A stretch of 64,000 nucleotides of DNA from Lentilitoribacter sp. Alg239-R112 (GTDB lineage Bacteria; Pseudomonadota; Alphaproteobacteria; Rhizobiales; Rhizobiaceae), in assembly GCF_900537175.1 (NCBI RefSeq), contig NZ_LS999833.1, forward strand, positions 310,001 through 374,000, in the 5' to 3' direction. The translations under genes were made by a program, and so were the position numbers. The notes under the pieces are model-generated. The model was not told the DNA's origin. It saw only the letters and a list, made by a program, of their open reading frames with translations, and made no database searches. Below are positions 42,183-51,166 of the stretch, in pieces (position 1 is the first letter of the stretch; every line of letters begins with the position of its first letter).

Positions 42183-43187
42183 TTACTTGCCAACCATGCC
42201 GGTGACTAGGTCTAGCAACTCTTGTGCCGGTAGACCTTTGGCAGCATTGTCGCTCACCCAAGCAGCAGCAGCAGGGCCAGCAACTTTTTCACGAAACGCG
42301 GTTAGCTCATCAGCGGTATAGGTAACTTGCTGAATGCCTTTTTCTTCAAGCACAGGGCCCCAAGCGTCCATTGTTTTACCGTTATAAGTGGTAATATAAT
42401 GATCTAGCGCCTCATCAACGGATCCTAATAGAGCATCTTTATGCGCATCAGAAAGTGAAGCAAGCGCATCTGTGTTAACCACAACCGGGCAATTTACTGT
42501 GCCTGGATTAAGGTTCGTCGTCCACCATTTACCAGCTTCAACTGTACCGAATGACATGTGAGCGTGAGGTGCAAATGCCACCGCTTTAACAACGCCACTA
42601 TCAAGTGCCTGGCGAACTTCTGTCGCTGACATTGATGTTGGAACCGCATCAACAGCTGCCATTGCAGCGCCAATGCCGCCTGTTGCACGAACCGTCAAAC
42701 CTGCAAAATCTGCAAGTGTTGCCGGCGCATCGCCAACACCAACAATGTTATATTGCGGCAATGGAGATGGCATAAGCAATGTTGCATTCCAACGTGCCAA
42801 ATCTTTGACAGCTGCGGGATGTTTATAAAGAGCTTGCGAAATTTTGCGCTCTTCTTCCAGCGAGCTTACACCCAAAAATGGCAATTCAAGCACTGTAATC
42901 GACGGGTTTTTATCACGGTGATAACCAGCACAAAATTGCGCCATTTCAAATGCACCGATTGAAATACCATCAAGGTTTTCACGGTTTTTCGATAGGCCAC
43001 CATAGGAGATGTTCAGTGTGAATTCACCATTGGTTTTTGCTGACACAAGCTCAGCAAGTTTTTCAACATGTTCGGTAAATGCGCGGCGTTTACCCCAAAG
43101 TGATACATTCCATTCAGCAGCCATTGCATCAGCACCAAATGCCAGTGACATCGCGCCACAAAGCGCAGCAACATAAGTTTTTTTCAT
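42183..43187 (-). CDS. dctP: TRAP transporter substrate-binding protein (system 1)
   Basis: 334 residues: signal peptide (about 1-23, 'FGADAMAAEW') then the DctP fold. The conserved Arg that binds the substrate carboxylate is in 'GLTVRATGG'. The substrate is probably an organic acid, but which one is not readable. GGAGG lies seven bases before ATG. First gene of dctPQM, 150 bases after dctD. Confidence 0.93.
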   Translation of the reverse strand: MKKTYVAALCGAMSLAFGADAMAAEWNVSLWGKRRAFTEHVEKLAELVSAKTNGEFTLNISYGGLSKNRENLDGISIGAFEMAQFCAGYHRDKNPSITVLELPFLGVSSLEEERKISQALYKHPAAVKDLARWNATLLMPSPLPQYNIVGVGDAPATLADFAGLTVRATGGIGAAMAAVDAVPTSMSATEVRQALDSGVVKAVAFAPHAHMSFGTVEAGKWWTTNLNPGTVNCPVVVNTDALASLSDAHKDALLGSVDEALDHYITTYNGKTMDAWGPVLEEKGIQQVTYTADELTAFREKVAGPAAAAWVSDNAAKGLPAQELLDLVTGMVGK

Positions 43188-43249
43188 GATTTTCCTCCAA
43201 AAAAGAACTGTTTTAGCTCTTGGGAAAGGTTCTATTCAATATAGGTAAG

Positions 43250-43306
43250 ATCGCCTATGAAGAAAATCGCCTATTCATGGATAATCAGCCTGCGGATTTC
43301 CGCAGG
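43250..43306. promoter_or_regulatory. Putative control region of dctPQM
   Basis: Between dctD and dctP there is a perfect palindrome CCTGCGGA-TT-TCCGCAGG (43289-43306) and two direct repeats ATCGCCTAT at 43250-43258 and 43266-43274 (16-base period). They are candidates for DctD binding or a dctD terminator. No sigma-54 promoter with GG-N10-GC spacing was found. Confidence 0.45.
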
Positions 43307-43337
43307 GCAATTTTGCACCTAACATAATTGTTATTTA

Positions 43338-44702
43338 TCAACGGCTTGATTGACCAATAGCTTTATCTTTATCCAGATCAAGCTTGACAATTTTTTCGTT
43401 CAACGTACGCCGACTTATGCCAAGCGCTTCTGCAACAGCATCCATGCGGCCATTATGTGCAGCCAGCGCTTTGGAGATAAGTTGCCGTTCAAATGCCGCC
43501 ACCGCACCACGTAAATTTTCAGGTACATCGAGGTCTTCATCAAGCGCCAGTGCCGATTTAACCGAGCCGTTTCCGCGCCGCGATGCTAACACGCGCCGTT
43601 CGCAAACGCTGGAAAGTTCACGCACATTACCGGGCCAATCATAACTCATAAGTACAGCAATATCATCCGATGTGAGCGTTGGAACTGAAACTTCATAAAT
43701 GGTGGCAAAACGATTTGTAAAATGGCTAAATAGCAATTCAATATCATCAGGTCGGTGGCGCAATCCGGGTAATGACAATACCACCGTATTGACCCTATAG
43801 AGTAAATCATTACGAAATTCGCCACGTTTTGCGGCCTGTTCCAACGGCTCATCCGACGTAGAAATAATGCGAAAATCTGACTTAATCTGTTGGCTGGCAC
43901 CAACGCGGTGATATTCTCCCGTTTCAATCACACGCAAAATTTTGGCTTGGAATTCCAGCGGCATCGCTTTCAACTCGTCCAAAAACAATGTGCCCTTATT
44001 CGCTTGTTGCAACAGACCTTCAACGCCCTGTTCGCCGCTCCCTTCAACACCAAAGATCATCTCTTCAAATTGACTTTGCGGGATCGCAGCGCAATTGACT
44101 GCAATGAAAGGTTCTTCCGAACGATTTCCTAAATTGTGGATGGCACGAGCGACCAGCTCTTTGCCGGTGCCTGTTTCTCCAACAAGTAAAACACTGGCAT
44201 TAGCATCCGCCAAATCCAGAATTTCCCGCTTGAGCGATTTGATCACATCACTCTCACCCAACAAAACTTTATCAAGATCAGTCAGATCAGCGAGCCGCGC
44301 ACGTAGACGTTTTTCACGCTCTGCCAAACGATGCATGGATGCTGCATTTTTTAAGATATTAAGAAGCCGTCGCGGATCAAACGGTTTTTCGAGAAAGCTA
44401 TAAGCGCCCTTCTGTAAAGCATCTACCGCCATGGGAATATCGCCATGAGCAGACATCATGACGATTGGTGCTGCGCTTTCCGGCTTTAGCTGCTCCAGCA
44501 GCTCTAGTCCTGTAATACCAGGCATTCTCACATCACACAAAACGACATCCGGTAATTCATTTTCAATACTGGCTTTGGCTGTTTTCGCGTTGGGTAAGAG
44601 GATGGGTTTAAAGCCGCTGCTGGTAAGCAGTTGCTCCAAGGAATCGCGCATTTCACGGTCATCATCTATGACTAAAACTGTGTGCTGTGCGACCTCATCC
44701 AT
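43338..44702 (-). CDS. dctD: DctD-type response regulator lacking the GAFTGA loop
   Basis: 454 residues: receiver domain with phospho-Asp57 ('PDVVLCDVRMPG'), AAA+ domain with Walker A 'GETGTGKE' and Walker B 'GTLFLDEL', and C-terminal Fis HTH ('DAVAEALGISRRTLNEKI'). At the sigma-54 contact loop the expected GAFTGA is missing: the sequence runs 'FGVEGSGEQGVEGLLQQANK', also about four residues shorter. It therefore probably cannot open sigma-54 promoters and may act on sigma-70 polymerase, like NtrC of Rhodobacter capsulatus. Paired with DctB 14 bases upstream. Confidence 0.93.
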   Translation of the reverse strand: MDEVAQHTVLVIDDDREMRDSLEQLLTSSGFKPILLPNAKTAKASIENELPDVVLCDVRMPGITGLELLEQLKPESAAPIVMMSAHGDIPMAVDALQKGAYSFLEKPFDPRRLLNILKNAASMHRLAEREKRLRARLADLTDLDKVLLGESDVIKSLKREILDLADANASVLLVGETGTGKELVARAIHNLGNRSEEPFIAVNCAAIPQSQFEEMIFGVEGSGEQGVEGLLQQANKGTLFLDELKAMPLEFQAKILRVIETGEYHRVGASQQIKSDFRIISTSDEPLEQAAKRGEFRNDLLYRVNTVVLSLPGLRHRPDDIELLFSHFTNRFATIYEVSVPTLTSDDIAVLMSYDWPGNVRELSSVCERRVLASRRGNGSVKSALALDEDLDVPENLRGAVAAFERQLISKALAAHNGRMDAVAEALGISRRTLNEKIVKLDLDKDKAIGQSSR

Positions 44703-44716
44703 GATGCCCTCTTAAC

Positions 44717-46414
44717 TCACGGATTGATCGCGGGCAAGAAGATCGAAAAACAACTCCCACCCTCAGCCGGTGTTTCAGCAGTAATTTTGCCATTGTGTTC
44801 GCGGATGATTTCCGATGCGATTGAAAGGCCCAACCCCATGCCCTCACCCGATGCTTTGGTGGTGTGAAATGGTTCGGTGAGTATTTCTAACGAGCGATCG
44901 CCAAAGCCAACGCCATTATCCTTGACCTTTAAAATCACATATTTGCCTGACGCTTCAATAGAGATATCAATTTGCCCACCTTCCTCATCTTCAATTGCAC
45001 CAATACTATTGCTCACCAGATTAACTATCACTTGTTCAAGCCGCAGTTGGTTGCCCATAACCAGCGCAGGCGCATCGCCCAATTGCGTGGTTAGCATCAC
45101 CTTTGCCGCATCCACCTTATGTTCCAGCAATTCAATGGCAACGCTTGCGACTTTGCGCAGATCAACCTGTTGAAATCCATCATCATTGGAGCGGATGAAA
45201 AACCGCAACTGCTTGGTGATATTTTCCATACGTTCTGTTACGCGAAACAACTTTAAGCGTGTCTGTTCGTTTGCAATATCTCCGCTAATTTCTGCCGCTG
45301 TGAGATAATTACGTAAAGCAGATATGGGTTGCCCCAACTCATGCGTCACAGAGGCAGATAACTGCCCTAAAGCCGCCAGCTTACTCGTTTTTTCAAGCTC
45401 GGTCTGTGCCATTTCCAATTCCGCATTTGCCACGCGCAACTGTTCGCGGTCATTTTGAGAAATCTGTAGTGCGGTTCCAATACGGCGAGAGCGTAAAAAT
45501 GTGGAAAACAGAACCAGACAAATAATCGCAACGCCAAAAATGGCTGTGGTCAATGTTGCCCGTTCATAAATACGTTTCTCATCAAGCAGATAGTGAACTG
45601 TCCAGCCAAGCCGATCCGATGGATTTGACACATAGATAAATCGATCATTTTGAAAGGTGGCTTCGTTCTGTGTATCTTGTTGCCAGTCCAATAGTTCGAG
45701 ATTTTGATCACCAAATTGGCGACCTTTCTTTATCTCATCAAGCTGCTGCTCATTAAGTGGCTTAAGCAGCTTATATAACCAATCTTTGTTGGAAGAGAGC
45801 ACCACAACGCCGTCTGCATTGGACACAAACACACGTTCAGCCGCAGCCTCCCATGCTGCTTGCAACTCGCTCATATCAAGCTTGATTGCAATGACACCCA
45901 AAAAGTCACCATCATAGCTGGTTACGGTTTCTGAGACAAAATATCCGGGCCGCCCCGTGGTCGCGCCAACGCCAAAAAATTCGCCACGATTACCTTCGCT
46001 TGAAGATAGGAAATATGGTCGAAACCCATAATTTTTGCCTATAAAACTTTGTTTCTGCGCAAAATTTGATGCCGACAATACCAGCCCTTGCCCATCCATT
46101 AAATAAATGGCTTCAAGCGAGGCTTCATCCGCATATTGCCGCAACCGAATGTTCAATATATCAGGCCTTTTGTCCTGACCAGCAACAGAGACAACAAGCG
46201 CGTCACGCGCCAAAACATATGGGAGATGCTGAAATCGTTGCAGTGTTTCATTGACCGAACGCGTATACAACGAAAGCCTTGCATTAGCCTCGGATACTTC
46301 TTCACCACGAAAATAAGACACAGCTGAGACAAATAAAACCGCAATGCTGATAAGCGTGATCACCATCAACGCAACAATGACGCTGCGGCGTGTTTTACTG
46401 AATGTATGATCCAA
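44717..46414 (-). CDS. dctB: DctB-type sensor histidine kinase
   Basis: 565 residues: membrane helix near 12-34, periplasmic double-Cache-type sensor (about 40-290), second helix near 292-312, coiled coil, H-box 'LAALGQLSASVTHELGQPIS', and HATPase with 'NLVSNSIGAI', 'DNGVGF' and 'GEGMGLGLSIA'. DctB proteins sense C4-dicarboxylates outside the cell and phosphorylate DctD. The start is TTG with no strong ribosome site, so the exact N-terminus is uncertain. Confidence 0.93.
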   Translation of the reverse strand: MDHTFSKTRRSVIVALMVITLISIAVLFVSAVSYFRGEEVSEANARLSLYTRSVNETLQRFQHLPYVLARDALVVSVAGQDKRPDILNIRLRQYADEASLEAIYLMDGQGLVLSASNFAQKQSFIGKNYGFRPYFLSSSEGNRGEFFGVGATTGRPGYFVSETVTSYDGDFLGVIAIKLDMSELQAAWEAAAERVFVSNADGVVVLSSNKDWLYKLLKPLNEQQLDEIKKGRQFGDQNLELLDWQQDTQNEATFQNDRFIYVSNPSDRLGWTVHYLLDEKRIYERATLTTAIFGVAIICLVLFSTFLRSRRIGTALQISQNDREQLRVANAELEMAQTELEKTSKLAALGQLSASVTHELGQPISALRNYLTAAEISGDIANEQTRLKLFRVTERMENITKQLRFFIRSNDDGFQQVDLRKVASVAIELLEHKVDAAKVMLTTQLGDAPALVMGNQLRLEQVIVNLVSNSIGAIEDEEGGQIDISIEASGKYVILKVKDNGVGFGDRSLEILTEPFHTTKASGEGMGLGLSIASEIIREHNGKITAETPAEGGSCFSIFLPAINP

Positions 46415-46537
46415 AGGCGGGTTTTGTGCGGTGTGAGTCAGCGCAATACTCCAAAATCAGGGTTCGCATTCTGTTTATAGCAAGCCCATGATCAACAACG
46501 CAATGGTGCACAAATTGCAGGCAAAGTAAGCACTTGA

Positions 46538-47221
46538 TCAATCTAGATCGCACAGCCATTTATTAAATGGCGCAAGTTTTTGCGAAACTTCTTGCACCTT
46601 TTCCATGCCATCTGGGCCAATAAAATCATCAACGGATATTCCTTTATCCATATTGCGAACAACAAAAGCCTTGCGCTTTAAAAGAGACATGGCGGTTTCA
46701 CCTGTTACATCTTCAAATCCCTTGGGCATACGTTTTAGGTCTTCTTTGTTCAACTCGCACCCCACATCACCTGCCTGATTAATTGCAGCATTAAGCGCCT
46801 CCACGCGGGATGGATCGCGCAACGCATTGCGACATGTTAAAAGCTTCTCTGGGCTCATACCCCACTCGCCCGCACCGTAGCCCACATGATCGGGATGCAA
46901 AACAATATGCAAAGCGGGCGAACGTTGCGGGTGATCGCCTGTCCAAAACACCATATGAAGCCGCGCATTATAGGGTGATTTATTTTTTGAAAAACGGACA
47001 TCACGATTGATCCGACGCAACGACCCATTGATCTTGGCCTTGGTCTTGTGCATGGGGTCTAACCCCTCCATCATAGGAGAAACCGCGTTGATAAATCCAA
47101 CCGCAGCAGCCACCCAATGTTCGTCATATCGCGCTTTATTACGCTCAAACCATTCCTTGGTATTATTGACTTTAAGTTCTGTCAGAAAATCGAATGTCTC
47201 CTTAGTAAATCCAGTACTCAT
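46538..47221 (-). CDS. DUF2461 domain-containing protein
   Basis: 227 residues with the DUF2461 (TIGR02453) pattern: 'LKVNNTKEWFERNKARYDEH', 'RINRDVRFSKNKSPYN' and 'YGAGEWGMSPEKL'. Function unknown. GAGGAG precedes ATG; the start overlaps the TetR stop by four bases (ATGA), so it is translationally coupled to and probably regulated by that TetR. Confidence 0.9.
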   Translation of the reverse strand: MSTGFTKETFDFLTELKVNNTKEWFERNKARYDEHWVAAAVGFINAVSPMMEGLDPMHKTKAKINGSLRRINRDVRFSKNKSPYNARLHMVFWTGDHPQRSPALHIVLHPDHVGYGAGEWGMSPEKLLTCRNALRDPSRVEALNAAINQAGDVGCELNKEDLKRMPKGFEDVTGETAMSLLKRKAFVVRNMDKGISVDDFIGPDGMEKVQEVSQKLAPFNKWLCDLD

Positions 47222-47904
47222 AGTTGTTTCTCCTCTAAATTTAATGGTTTGCGCGCAGAGCCGATCAACTGATCGAATCCCAATTTTGCGGATGTTAAAA
47301 TTCGAGCGCGATCCTCATCACTGGAAAGCGCCTCGGCGGCAGAAACAGCGCCAACTGCCATAACCAATGCTGCTTCGATAATTGGTGCGGAGATCATATA
47401 AAATGACTGTCCTTCAAGATGGCAATCACAATCAAAACCATGCGCATGTTCGGCATGCTCATGGTCAAAATGTGGCTCTTGCCCTCTCACCATTTCAGAC
47501 ATGACTTGCTTCCAGACACCTTCATAAGCCTGTTTAATTTCCGGTTTGGCTCTCGTCACATCTCCCTGGAGCGCTGCCAATGTGCAACTGGCAAAAATCT
47601 GCTCATGATATTGTGGTGACATATAGCCACCAAATATTGTCAACATATCAGCCCATAATTCATCCGCGGTTTGCCCCTTTCGCGCAATCAACATTCTCAA
47701 TAATGGATGCTGATCCTCCACAACCGCTGCAAACAGAGCATTCTTCGATCTAAAATGCGCATAAAATGCGCCACGGGTAAGGCCCACAGCTGCCATAACC
47801 TGATCAAGATTAACATCATCAACACCATGTTTTCGGAACAAATCAGCAGCGCCCTGCAAGATACTTTTCCGAATTTTCTCTTTATTTTCAGCAGTTAAGC
47901 GCAA
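47218..47904 (-). CDS. TetR family regulator with His/Asp/Cys-rich segment
   Basis: About 228 residues. TetR HTH (about 8-55: 'VMAAVGLTRGAFYAHFRSKN') and a C-terminal domain interrupted near residues 145-162 by 'HFDHEHAEHAHGFDCDCH', a very metal-ligand-rich stretch. Metal sensing is a reasonable inference. TTG at 47904 with GGGG upstream is preferred; another TTG lies five codons earlier. First gene of a pair with DUF2461. Confidence 0.85.
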   Translation of the reverse strand: MRLTAENKEKIRKSILQGAADLFRKHGVDDVNLDQVMAAVGLTRGAFYAHFRSKNALFAAVVEDQHPLLRMLIARKGQTADELWADMLTIFGGYMSPQYHEQIFASCTLAALQGDVTRAKPEIKQAYEGVWKQVMSEMVRGQEPHFDHEHAEHAHGFDCDCHLEGQSFYMISAPIIEAALVMAVGAVSAAEALSSDEDRARILTSAKLGFDQLIGSARKPLNLEEKQL

Positions 47905-47925
47905 TATTTGGCACCCCAATTAATG

Positions 47926-47941
47926 TATGTTGACAAACATA
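47926..47941. promoter_or_regulatory. Putative operator of the His-rich TetR
   Basis: TATGTT-GACA-AACATA, a perfect inverted repeat about 20 bases upstream of the TetR start; a TTGACA element on the plus strand (47930-47935) overlaps it. Confidence 0.5.
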
Positions 47942-48000
47942 TATAAATATATTTAGCCTAAAGCAGAACCATATTCAAGAGCAAAGGCTGATGTATATTT

Positions 48001-48348
48001 ATGACAGATATTGATCGTGCCAGACAGGTTTGGCATGCCTTGTCAGATCAGATGGCAGACGAGTTTAAGGGTGTTGAGCGGGGCAAAATGATGTCGGCAG
48101 ATGCACTCACCTACGCAGGGAAAGTGTTTGTATTTTTCTCTACAAAGGGTGGAGGGACTGGCCTTGGTTGTCGCCTTGGTCGTGATTATCCGTTTGACCA
48201 ACTCAAGCTCTCTCAAATCAGGCATCTCGCTCCCTTTAAGACAAAGCCACCAATGAAAGATTGGATTCTGGTAGATTATTACGATGCAGACCGCTGGCAC
48301 GAACTTGTTCGCATCGCTCTTGAAATAGCTCAACAAAACGGGAAATAA
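48001..48348 (+). CDS. Conserved hypothetical protein (TfoX/YjbR-like appearance)
   Basis: 115 residues, cytosolic. Features: 'FKGVERGKMMSADALTYAGK' (similar in style to TfoX N-terminal domains), a Gly-rich turn 'FFSTKGGGTGLGCRLGRD', and 'HLAPFKTKPPMKDWILVD'. I do not recognise the exact family. It is four bases upstream of the MAPEG gene, so cotranscribed, and divergent from the His-rich TetR. Confidence 0.6.
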   Translation: MTDIDRARQVWHALSDQMADEFKGVERGKMMSADALTYAGKVFVFFSTKGGGTGLGCRLGRDYPFDQLKLSQIRHLAPFKTKPPMKDWILVDYYDADRWHELVRIALEIAQQNGK

Positions 48349-48352
48349 ACTG

Positions 48353-48742
48353 ATGGTCGAAATTACACCACTTTACGGCGCACTAACGGCAATTCTTATG
48401 GCCATTTTATCTACAAGAGCTGGTTTAATGCGCGGCAAATACAAAATTGCATTGGGTGATGGCGGTAATAAGGAACTTGCACTCAATATTCGCAGGTTTG
48501 GAAACCTGTCTGAGTATGCTGCAATGGTCATCGTGCTGATGCTGTTGATGGAACTTAATGGTGCATCTGCAAAGATGCTTCACACCTATGGTTCGATTTT
48601 CATAGCTCTACGTCTTATCCACCCTATCGTCCTATTCTCCGACATGCCGCCACCTAAGTGGAAAATGCTCGGCAGATTTATCTCCGCAGGAGGGACGGCG
48701 ATTTTGATGGTGTTTGGCGCATTTATATTGTTGTCCGCTTAA
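48353..48742 (+). CDS. MAPEG family membrane protein
   Basis: 129 residues, four membrane helices, with the MAPEG pattern 'RRFGNLSEYAAMVIVLMLLM' and 'YGSIFIALRLIHPIVLFS'. Bacterial MAPEG proteins resemble microsomal glutathione transferases; function often unknown. Follows the small hypothetical gene in an operon. Confidence 0.88.
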   Translation: MVEITPLYGALTAILMAILSTRAGLMRGKYKIALGDGGNKELALNIRRFGNLSEYAAMVIVLMLLMELNGASAKMLHTYGSIFIALRLIHPIVLFSDMPPPKWKMLGRFISAGGTAILMVFGAFILLSA

Positions 48743-48818
48743 CGCTGATAACTATGCCCCACTTCGTAAACCATTTGTTTACCACTTGGACCAAATCGAC
48801 TCGCAATTTTTTGGATCA

Positions 48819-48871
48819 ATGCGATACTTAAAGAAAGGTTACAAAAACCATTCTACTTTTAGGTATCGCAT
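48819..48871. promoter_or_regulatory. Inverted repeat upstream of the beta-barrel gene
   Basis: ATGCGATAC (48819-48827) and GTATCGCAT (48863-48871), perfect 9-base arms separated by 35 bases, about 70 bases before the outer-membrane-protein ATG. It could be a paired operator or an mRNA leader stem. Confidence 0.4.
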
Positions 48872-48941
48872 GATCGTTGAACTCTGAATTGCGGCATGCA
48901 CCAAAACAGATCGATAACAAATTTAAAGCGAGGTCCTTCCC

Positions 48942-49514
48942 ATGATTTTTTCTAAAAAACTACTTATCGCCTCTTCATTGCTTTTGATTGCAGGCTCTTT
49001 CTCTGCGCAGGCTGAAGGCCTGGAACTTGGTGCAGATGCTGGATTCGGCGTGATGAATTTTGATTCTAATAGCTCAACCAATGCGGCTAGAACTTATTAT
49101 GGTTTGAGCGGCAATGTTGAAGCCTGTGATACAGGCGGCGTAGATTTTAACCTGTGCGGTGGCGTATCCGGATTCACAACTCTTGGTAAAAGAAGCAAAA
49201 CAGCGGCCGGCGTGACTGTTAAAACAGGTATCAACAGCGTTGGTGCATTTGTAAAAGCCAAGAAAAAAATGGGTGAAGGCACAACAATTGCGCCTTATGC
49301 AGGCATTGCACGTGTGAATGCAAACCATGAAATTTCGGGCGGTGGCGGAACTGTAAATGAACGCTCAAACATTGTTTTTGGTGGCCTTGAGTTTGACAAA
49401 CAAATGAGCGGCAATATGAGCCTTTCATTAAAAGCAGAAGCCGGACGTTCTGTTGGTAGTTCAACACGAACAAACGTTTATAGCTTCAAACCAGGTCTTA
49501 AAGTGAAGTTCTAA
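48942..49514 (+). CDS. Outer-membrane beta-barrel-like secreted protein
   Basis: 190 residues: signal peptide (about 1-24, 'SFSAQAEG') followed by alternating amphipathic strands rich in Gly, Ala, Ser and Thr, ending with a strand terminating in Phe ('SFKPGLKVKF'), typical of outer-membrane barrels. Two cysteines ('EACDTGG', 'FNLCGG') may pair. Probably a small 8-strand barrel. GCGAGG before ATG; strong terminator after. Confidence 0.75.
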   Translation: MIFSKKLLIASSLLLIAGSFSAQAEGLELGADAGFGVMNFDSNSSTNAARTYYGLSGNVEACDTGGVDFNLCGGVSGFTTLGKRSKTAAGVTVKTGINSVGAFVKAKKKMGEGTTIAPYAGIARVNANHEISGGGGTVNERSNIVFGGLEFDKQMSGNMSLSLKAEAGRSVGSSTRTNVYSFKPGLKVKF

Positions 49515-49573
49515 AACGCTCTAACAACTAAATTAAGTTGACCAGCGGGACATGACCATGTCCTGCACACTCG

Positions 49574-49606
49574 AAAAGCTTGCTCTGCCCTAGGAGCAAG
49601 CTTTTT
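49574..49606 (+). terminator. Strong terminator after beta-barrel gene
   Basis: AAAAGCTTGCTC (49574-49585) pairs perfectly with GAGCAAGCTTTT (49594-49605), loop of eight, then T residues. Confidence 0.88.
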
Positions 49607-49633
49607 GCTTTTCAATCACTTAGTTGCGATCAG

Positions 49634-49996
49634 TTAATTTGGCCGTGTTAAAACATATGCAGCACCAAGAGACATTCCCAGCGCTTGAAGAGCTAAAACA
49701 AGAGCGGAAGCGCCATATATAAAACTGCCGATAAACATGATCGCCATCATTGCAACAGCTATGATTTTATAGCGAGGCGCAATAGCACCTTTTTCGCGCC
49801 AATCTGCAATCATTGGCCCAAACAATCTGGTATTTTCCAGCCATGACTGAAGCCGGGGTGAACTTTTTCCAAAGCAAAAAGCTGCCAGAATAACAAATGG
49901 AGTTGTTGGCAGAACAGGCAAAAATGCGCCGACGGCTCCAAATGCGAGCGCAACCATACCAGCAACAAGCCATCCACCCTTGCTAACGATTTTCAT
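49634..49996 (-). CDS. YbaN family (DUF454) inner-membrane protein
   Basis: About 120 residues from the ATG at 49996; the frame extends to 50140, but the upstream part is not family-like. The DUF454 signature 'GAVGAFLPVLPTTPFVILAA' and 'FCFGKSSPRLQSWLE' is clear, with three to four membrane helices. Function unknown; E. coli ybaN is a small membrane protein of uncertain role. Start choice is the weak point. Confidence 0.87.
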   Translation of the reverse strand: MKIVSKGGWLVAGMVALAFGAVGAFLPVLPTTPFVILAAFCFGKSSPRLQSWLENTRLFGPMIADWREKGAIAPRYKIIAVAMMAIMFIGSFIYGASALVLALQALGMSLGAAYVLTRPN

Positions 49997-50176
49997 AAGC
50001 TCAGTTATTATTAATGGTCTTTCACTCAATTCCGCCGGCATCCTCAAGAAATATCGAAATATTGTATCGTCCTCAAAAAGCCCACCAGCCTCTGCCACGG
50101 CTGCTTTTGATGAGCATAGACCTGATATAGCCATCGCCAAGCCAATTTTCTAGTTCGTTAGCAAATTCTGCTAAAA

Positions 50177-51166
50177 CTACCCAACACTGAGCAGCAGTCG
50201 AACCAGTGCTGTTTGTGAATTAACACCTGTTTTCTCGTATATCCGCGTGAGATGCGTTCTGGCCGTATTTACGCTGATATCCAATTCACCTGCCGATATC
50301 GTCAAACTTTTGCCACTTGCAATATGCTTAGATAACGCCAACTGCCCGTTAGACAGGCCAAATATAACTTTAGATGTTAGAAGGCGACGCTCAAGCGCAT
50401 GATCTTGAGCAAGATCAATATATGTAACGCCATCGCGAACTGATAATGAGCAGGATATAACCGAGCCAAACTCGTCCTCACCAAGTATGACAGGATAGCG
50501 GAATCCGCGTCCTGTTCTCTTCATGAATCGATATTGAGCTGCATAACTATGCAGCTCAGCCGCGCGGCTAATCGCATTTTGTAAAGCCTTGTCAAATTCT
50601 GGATTGGTTGCACGAAACCGACCTGCCGAGATCATAAAACCTGCATATTCAGACGAGTCAGCTGAGAATATGTCTGACATGTATTTTGTCATCCAAACCA
50701 CATGCCCATCAGATGTTACGGCGAGTTGCTTAGACCTTTGATCTTGATTGCGGCGCACAGCAAGCGATAAGAATACCATTTTCCAAGCACCATCTACCCA
50801 TTCGAGAATCCGTGTCTGAAAACTCTCATCTAGATCGCCATTTTCATTTAAGGAGATTTCATCAAAGGTCGCCCATGCTATACCCTGTTGATATGTGATA
50901 TCTAGATTTTCGCGTTTAACATCCAATTTTTTACAGTTATCACCAGCAGTAAAATCCCTTTGCATATTGGTGTAAACCGCATCCCAACCTTTATGGACAA
51001 TCAGCCCCATATCCTGTGATGAACAAACATACATCGTGCGCTCATCATGCAACCAACAAGACGCCCATTGGTCGAAATCCAATTTAAAATATGACTGCGT
51101 TTCTTTGCAAATTACAGCAAGAATATCATCTCGTTCATCAATGCGTACTTTAGTTGAACTCATCAT
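50177..51166 (-). CDS. LuxR-type regulator with NTF2-like N-terminal domain
   Basis: 329 residues. The N-terminal 130 residues look like an NTF2/SnoaL fold ('QSYFKLDFDQWASCWLHDER', 'WDAVYTNMQRDF', 'TRILEWVDGAWKMVFL'), the middle resembles a PAS-like segment, and the end is a GerE-type HTH ('NGQLALSKHIASGKSLTISA', 'NTARTHLTRIYEKTGV'). An NTF2-like domain as regulator input is unusual. ATG at 51166 chosen, with GGAAG upstream. Monocistronic. Confidence 0.75.
   Translation of the reverse strand: MMSSTKVRIDERDDILAVICKETQSYFKLDFDQWASCWLHDERTMYVCSSQDMGLIVHKGWDAVYTNMQRDFTAGDNCKKLDVKRENLDITYQQGIAWATFDEISLNENGDLDESFQTRILEWVDGAWKMVFLSLAVRRNQDQRSKQLAVTSDGHVVWMTKYMSDIFSADSSEYAGFMISAGRFRATNPEFDKALQNAISRAAELHSYAAQYRFMKRTGRGFRYPVILGEDEFGSVISCSLSVRDGVTYIDLAQDHALERRLLTSKVIFGLSNGQLALSKHIASGKSLTISAGELDISVNTARTHLTRIYEKTGVNSQTALVRLLLSVG

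Noticed and set aside
43306..43330. Sigma-54-like promoter upstream of dctP (minus strand AGGTGCAAAATTGC)
   Set aside because: The GG and GC elements are separated by nine bases instead of the required ten, and the -24 element is not GGCAC; DctD also lacks GAFTGA.
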